Position numbers and translations under genes: made by a program
Source: Lamellibrachia satsuma
Lineage: Eukaryota > Annelida > Polychaeta > Sabellida > Siboglinidae
DNA length: 64,000 nucleotides
Reading direction: 5' to 3'
NCBI GenBank assembly: GCA_033239005.1
Contig: BSQZ01000037.1
Location: 6,349,001-6,413,000 of the forward strand
The notes under the pieces: generated by a model
The model's input: only the letters and a program-made list of their open reading frames with translations
Told to the model about the DNA's origin: nothing
Database searches by the model: none
Part shown: positions 57,735 through 64,000 of the stretch, piece by piece
How positions within the stretch are numbered: the stretch's first letter is position 1
Layout of the letters: every line of letters begins with the position of its first letter

Positions 57735-59184
57735 TGCTTTACTAGCAAGGCATTAAACTGCTGAGTACTTAGTTTTCGTGTGGGCAATTGCCATATCCGT
57801 TTGTATATAATATGTTTTCCTACCGTATATTTATATTGTTGGTGTTGTTGAAGATTTTGCAGATTTCTCAGCTGGTGCAACTGGTGTTGTGTCGCAGCCT
57901 ATGTTGCTATTGGCATGAAAAAGATTGCGATTTAGATGTGTTTATCTGACGGATTCGGAAAAAACACTAGTCCGGGTTCGCCATTATGTATTCAAGATTG
58001 ACATTGGTGTATCGTGCGATGTATCATATCCTGACTGTATCATTACGTTCATTTACTGCTGATTAAATCTCTAGACGAGACAAGTCTGTATCTGTTGACG
58101 TGTTCACCTGCCTTATGTCAATATGGATAGTGAATCAAATTAACTTACCTTGGTCGAGGAAACAAAACTAAATTATAATGTTGTATGGATCAACCCAGAG
58201 GTGCCGAGAATGATGGAAGAAGGAGGGATCGACAATTCACAAATTAATAGTTGTGTTTCGCCTTGCGTTTACATGGTCTTGATGTAGCTGAATCACATAT
58301 GGTCGAAGGATTTCTCATCGAGGCTAGTTTTATTGCTTAAAACATGAAAACGTTGAGGTATTTAAATTTTATGTGCTCTGTGTAACATATTTACGAAAAT
58401 GGCACAGAGCGTTCGATAAATGGCTATTCATAAAATAATTATGAATGCGGTTGTTTATCGTTTTTTTTACAATCTGAATATAAAGTCCGTTTGGCAGGAA
58501 ACCAGATTTATTAATTATTTCAGAAGTCTTCTTACCGTATTGAAGGAACTATGCGCTTTCTCAATGCACACACTTTGCAATGTTTTAATTGTCGTACCAA
58601 GGACGTTTTGCGAACGTTTTACGATTACAAGACTGGGAACAATAGTAGAAAACACGCATATGATTGTAGCTTACGTAACTACGAACAAACCTTAATAGGA
58701 AGGTTCCCACTCGAGGGAATCTCGAAAGCGCTCCTAGAACAACTCAACAGATGACACTGTTATCGGTGCAATCAAACGATGCAATATGAGGCCAAACCAA
58801 TTTGGTTACGCTCGAACTTAATAGAAACGTCACTTCAAGAAAGTTACATCGATTTCAGTTCTTTATCCATATTATTATAACAAAATCAACGGCTTTAAAC
58901 TGCCCCATTGCAAAAGTAGTACAACTACTTAGTTTTGTATTCCCAATAACCTTTTTAATGTAGAGCAAAACGCACCCCCATTGTAAATCGTAATGGGAGT
59001 GATTGCCGTAGAAACTGATCTGACATTTACACGACTATATGTAGAATAAACCCCCCACTTACGTCAACTGACTAATAAAGCTTTGACCATGCCGTAGCTT
59101 TATAATTGTTTTATAATGTGTGTTTGAACATTACCTCTAACTCAAACGGGTATATAAATGAATGAACAGGTCTGACAGGGAGTG
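57735..59184. other. Downstream of the receptor, unrecognised
   Basis: AT-rich sequence including the receptor 3' UTR; its polyadenylation site was not located. Short frames at 58420-58754 show no known motif. Confidence 0.5.
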
Positions 59185-59238
59185 AAGTGTAAAGCGCTTT
59201 GAACGATCCCAAGGACTGGATACCGCGCTATATAAGAA
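59185..59238 (+). mobile_element. SINE/LINE-type 3' tail remnant
   Basis: GTAAAGCGCTTTGAACG followed by CCGCGCTATATAAGAACC. This pattern is the conserved 3' tail of some LINE-derived SINEs. No tRNA-derived head with A and B boxes was found upstream. Confidence 0.5.
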
Positions 59239-60257
59239 CCTACTGGGGTTATGCAGTTATACTACTATATAGATAGATACAAGTTATGTATATGTCTCGG
59301 TTAACCGTTTTCGCCTGACATGAAAACAAATATACCAACTCGTGTTTGCCTCTAAATGTTCGCAGTAATCTACAGGCGAAACTGACGGAGATATGAGGGA
59401 ACAATCGCATGTTTTATAGTGGAGATCAACGGGCCGATATATTTAATCAGGACTGGTTTGGATAATAATCTTGTGATCTGGGGGGTTCTTATATATTCAT
59501 ATTATTAATTTTTTTAGCCATCGATAGCCCGCTGGATGTGTTACGTACACTTAGGAAGTATAAAAAACAATAAAATCATGAATATTTTCACTCAACATAT
59601 GTTATTTGGAAACATATGTTATGTAAGTGTGATTACCATCTAGCTTTACAAAATCACTGTTTTCAAGTTGGCCTATTAAAAAGCACAGCTCCAAAAGAGC
59701 AATATTCACGTAACGTTTGACTGCACGGTACTGCATTGATGACAACCACAGGAATCTATGTCGCAACGTGCGTGCGTAGAACTAGGCAAGACACTCGCCA
59801 TTTCAAACACAACAACAAGGATCTTCCGAGGAGCCAACTTGGAGCCAACTTGGAACCTTATAAAAATTACCATAAACCGGTCAACAAACACGTATTTCAT
59901 GTGATAGCCAGGTCAAATATAGCATTATACATCAAATGGACATGGAATGCTGTAAAAGGTTTGCTAAAAAATATCATATCTGTGTATATCTACCTGGGTG
60001 GACAACTTTGTAAACAAGATACTGGAAATATATAAACAGCTCTTTTTTCGCGGCCATCACAAACTGTGGCATATCTACTTCCCATGAATACTTAGGTTAG
60101 TTCATACAAAATATGTTTGTGTCAATTAAGTTGTTGTCACTAATGCAACAAAATTAAGCCGAATAATAGGTAAATCCATATATCAAATATTGGTTCAAAA
60201 TGGATTAGATTTGTGTATATTGTTTTGGAATTTGCGAATATAATTAACATGTTTGTT
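59239..60257. other. Intergenic DNA, unrecognised
   Basis: About 1 kb with no supported gene or repeat. Confidence 0.5.
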
Positions 60258-61015
60258 AAATTGAGCCACAAATGTCCCACTGTTGTTACATTGAGCTACA
60301 AGTGTACCACTGGTGTAACATTGAGCCATATGTGTCCCTCTGCTGTTATATTGAGCCACTTGTGTCCCACTGTTGTTACATTGAGCCACAAGTGTCCCAC
60401 TGTTGTTACATTGAGCCACATGTGTCCCATTGTTGTTACATTGAGTCACAGGTGTCCAACTTCTGTTACGTTGATTCAAAGGTGTCCCACTGCTGTTATA
60501 TTGAGCCACAGGTGTCCCAGTGTTATTAAGTTGAGCCCACAGGTAGGTGTCCCACTGTTGTTACATTGAGCTACAAATGTCCCACTGTTGTTACATTGAG
60601 CCACAGGTGTCCCACTGTTGTTGCATTGAGCCACATGTGTCCCACTGTTGTTACATTGAGCCACAGGTGTCCAACTGTTGTTACTTTGAGACACATGTGT
60701 TCCACTGTTGTTACATTGTGTCACAGTTGTCTCACTGCTGTTACATTGAGTCACAGGTGTCCAACTGTTGTTACTTTGAGACACATGTGTTCCACTGTTG
60801 TTACATTGTGTCACAGTTGTCCCACTGCTGTTACATTGAGTCACAGGTGTCCCACCGCTGTTACATTGAGTCACAGGTGTCCCACTGCTGTTACATTGAG
60901 CCACAGGTGTCCCACTGTTGTTACTTTGAGACACATGTGTTCCACTGTTGTTACATTGTGTCACAGTTGTCCCACTGCTGTTACATTGAGTCACAGGTGT
61001 CCCACCCCTGTTACT
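60258..61015 (+). repeat. 30-bp satellite, ~25 units, with higher-order repeats
   Basis: Units of GAGCCACAGGTGTCCCACTG followed by TTGTTACATT. A variant block TTTGAGACACATGTGTTCC, then ATTGTGTCACAGTTG, then a standard unit recurs at 60681, 60771 and 60921. Long open frames on both strands are due to the period. Confidence 0.93.
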
Positions 61016-61519
61016 TTAGATTATGCAAATGAATCTACCTCACAGTGAGGCAAAAAGTATTGGACTCTGCAACTTTAAATAAACATATAGGCGATTCCCT
61101 TCACCTACCCGAAAACACGAAAGACAAGTAAAATGTAGAACATTTTTCAAGTTCAAGTTTGAATACGTTTCCATTTTAGTTTAGCATATTTATATATTAT
61201 GGAGTAATATTTATTCATGTAGCCTTCGTTTATGAATAATACCTTGACTACATAGTTAAGAAAAATAACAAAACACAAAGAATGTCTTGTTAGCACTAGG
61301 TCAGATAGGTCACAAACATACCATATCTTGCCCGTGACCATAGCAGGGATCGAACGTAAGGTTTTCTTTCATGAAGCTATTGATGATTGCAGAGAAAACT
61401 AAATGATACACATCAAAATAGTTGTATCAGTCCACACGATTAAAACTAAGTACACATTGTGCATGCACTATTACTGGACGGTTGACAGTTGAAACACTTG
61501 AAGAAAGTACTGATAGTTT
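61016..61519. other. Intergenic DNA, unrecognised
   Basis: No supported feature in about 500 bases. Confidence 0.5.
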
Positions 61520-63083
61520 CAGTTAATTGTCACTGTCTGATTCACTGTTGTCGCTGCCGTCAACGTTCGCCTCAGTTGGTTTACACGGCTATGACAAGTT
61601 GCCTTGCCTGGTTGATGACATCTGGTGTGATTTGATCCTGGACTCGATGGGCGAAGTTCTCCAATGCAGATATGTCCGATGTCTTGCTGCGATTCCGCCA
61701 CACCTTCTTACCAGTAAAGTATGGATAGCCGGTTGTATGTTGTCCACCAAGGCTGTGAAGGAAGGGAAGTGAACGACATTATGCAGGTCCCAGTGCAATA
61801 CACATCTCATGGATGGGTAGTTCGAACCCACAGTTGCGGCGTATCTTTGAACAGCGTAGAAGCATAATACGTGCATATAACATTTGTGACTGAATCCTAT
61901 GTAATCAGCACGCTCTTACGTTCTTCGTTGAACACGACTCAAACCCTTGGTTGGTGCTAGCTGCTCTTCCTTGCCACTGGGACAAACTTGCCATTATCCA
62001 GAACCCACCCATATTCTTCATACGGCGGGATGGTGGGCTTGCAGACATGAACACTGTTATATATCTTTTGTTGGTGGTAGCAGCTTCAGCAACATTGACT
62101 TGTTCAGAAACGTTTACACCCAGGAATCTAAGAAATCCCGCCTTGTTGGTCGACACAGAGAAAAACTCCTGTGGGTAAGAAGCTCTATACTGCTCACTGA
62201 CCAGAAGTGTACGATACTTGTACCAGCAGGAACATCTTTAATAAGATTAATCTTATAGCGTCTTGCAATGGGTCCAAATGTTCCATCATTGTAGAACGAT
62301 CAACGGTGAACAACGTACATAACATCCACTACCACTGTCGTCTTCCACTAATCTCTTGGATCATCTTGGTATCTTCTGAACCCAGTAACCTCGTGGTTCC
62401 GTCTTCATTGAACAGTGACTAGGAAGTCTTGCTGCATTCATGGTGGCCAATGAAGTTTACAATGTCAACCTCGCCACCACTAGCGTCATCTGCAGGAGGG
62501 CAGTAACTTCTTCACTTTTCGCTGGAGCTGCAGACTGACCTTTTGAACTTCTTGGGTTTTATGTTCAGCGTGTGGAATATCTTTAACAATTGTTTTCTTT
62601 TTGATCAGCTGACATCGAATCATGAAGGGTCATCAGCCCAAGTTCCTTCACATTGGTCAGGTGATGCTTCACTTCCGGCTATGCATGTTTTCCTGTTGAT
62701 ATATTGATTAAAGTAAAGTTTGTTGTTGTGAATGAGTTTGTCTCCGCTGCTGCCATCACTTTAAGGACACTTTCTGCACCCCTTGCAACGCATGTCTGGC
62801 CACATTCATGGTGTCGATTGGCAGAGTTTAGGTGGAGCATTGACTAAAATTGTGAGGAGACAGCTACAGTGACATACTTAGCGTACATCCACTTGGTCCG
62901 AGCAGCAACGTTTAAAGTATTACCATCTAGACCACTCTCTTCCTTGGCATCAGCATTAAATGTCTGCTCTAGAAGCATGTCAGGGGAGACTACGTTGTGG
63001 TGTCCATCAGCTCTCCATCCAATAAATGCTCCATTAATCAGGTCATTGTGTACTTCTGGGGAAGTTACGGGCAACTTCTTCAT
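61520..63083 (-). pseudogene. Decayed copy of an uncharacterised mobile-element-associated protein family
   Basis: Reading leftwards from 63083, pieces of one protein appear in order across frames. They are VHNDLINGAFIGWRADGHHN and DMLLEQTFNADAKEESGL (62950-63060), a YVRCSPLIVLQWW-side region near 62310, and REFF-type FFSVSTNKAGFLRFLG near 62130. Then come YYASTLFKDTPQLWVRT near 61840 and a SYPYFTGKK-like region near 61720. The order and motifs resemble a protein family I recall as uncharacterised, repetitive in corals, molluscs and lancelets, and probably transposon-borne. Many stops and frameshifts make it a pseudogene. Family membership is from memory and is not verified; no function is assigned. 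Confidence 0.5.
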
Positions 63084-63713
63084 CTAAGACTCGTAATTCG
63101 TAATAATCGTCCCAAAATAGTTAATAATGGTCATGTTATATCTTTGTATTCAACGCGTAAAATCTTGCCTTACACTGGTTAAGATATAGTGAGGCTTAGA
63201 ACAAATATTTTGTGCCATGGCGCTTTCTTGATACACGTTTTTGTCGCTTGATAATCATAAGTATTTAACTCCAAACAACAGTTCTAACAAATTGTTTGCA
63301 CTCAATTAATGATGTAATTGCAAGTGAATTAGAATGTTTATCTCTTGGCACAAATGTGTCTTGAGATGTTTGTAAAAATTGTATATTATATTAAATTTAG
63401 CAAAAATTGCACCAACCAGTAAACATCTGTTTGACAGAACCTCTGTTTCCATGCTACGACTACCCAAGTTACGGTGATTCTGGGTATTAACTGTACTTAG
63501 ATAATATACTGTGCTTTGCTAATATGCTGCAGAAATTACTGGTTTGTAAAACTAACCCGTCCATTTTTGAACGTAGACAAACGGCGGGGAACCGCTGTTA
63601 TCGCCCCCAAAAAAAGACAAAGCATTCAGTCAGAAAGGTTTACATCGTGTGTGTGTTTAATGGCTTCCTACATATTTCCAGTTGCTTGTTTACAAGGTTG
63701 TCCACCCAGTTTG
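63084..63713. other. Intergenic DNA, unrecognised
   Basis: No supported feature. Confidence 0.5.
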
Positions 63714-63860
<147 letters not shown>

Positions 63861-64000
63861 GGAGACAAACCTTCAAGAGCATTCCATGTTGTTGGACACG
63901 TTTGGCTCCCTGTCCCTGGGACTGGGTATGACTTTGTTGGACTTATATGTTCTTATATGTTCGAGCAAAAATGCCCGTCTCCAGGACTTATTTACTTGGT

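Noticed and set aside
58551..58754. 67-codon frame MRFLNAHTLQCFNCRTKD
   Set aside because: Short, with no recognised family and a competing open frame; not enough to support a gene.

Overview
This is nuclear DNA of an animal, most likely a marine invertebrate bilaterian. The evidence is spliced genes with GT/AG introns, CR1, RTE and Ty3/Gypsy retroelements, many minisatellites and long (AT)n tracts, and two host genes of metazoan type. The sequence alone does not settle the phylum; lophotrochozoan, priapulid, hemichordate or lancelet are all possible.

Region 1 (1-25110) is a nest of transposable elements arranged as a tandem segmental duplication. Copy A (about 223-7888) and copy B (about 13428-21155) are near-identical over more than 7 kb, with an offset near 13.2 kb. 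Each holds the 3' half of a Ty3/Gypsy element (integrase, polypurine tract, long 3' LTR), about 2.2 kb of gene-free flank, the endonuclease part of an old LINE, and an RTE-like LINE inserted backwards into that LINE behind a 14-bp target-site duplication. Only the downstream copy keeps the Gypsy 5' half (LTR tail, tRNA-Leu-type primer binding site, gag, protease, RT, RNase H) and the rest of both LINEs. All coding parts are broken.

Region 2 (25577-40836) is a five-exon host gene for a two-domain GNAT acetyltransferase (GNAT fold plus a C-terminal Acetyltransf_18-like domain). Its N-terminal exon was not found. Intron 1 holds an almost intact full-length CR1 LINE (ORF1 with zinc motif and SGNH esterase, ORF2 with endonuclease and RT), inserted in a minisatellite, plus three copies of a MITE family that also interrupts the Gypsy gag. 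Intron 2 holds a 750-bp purine-only tract. Intron 4 holds two related minisatellites.

Region 3 (40837-54150) is intergenic. It has many short-period tandem arrays (16 to 72 bp), a (CACT)n tract, an SGNH-like fragment, a minus-strand LINE RT fragment and a CR1 tail.

Region 4 (54155-57734) is a two-exon gene for a secreted-start, somatomedin-B-containing seven-helix receptor of the secretin/methuselah-like class, about 1001 aa. Complementary CCCA and GGGT arrays flank its first exon.

Region 5 (57735-64000) has no intact gene. It holds a 30-bp satellite with higher-order structure, a SINE/LINE-type 3' tail, a decayed minus-strand copy of an uncharacterised mobile-element-associated protein family, and a final (AT)n tract.
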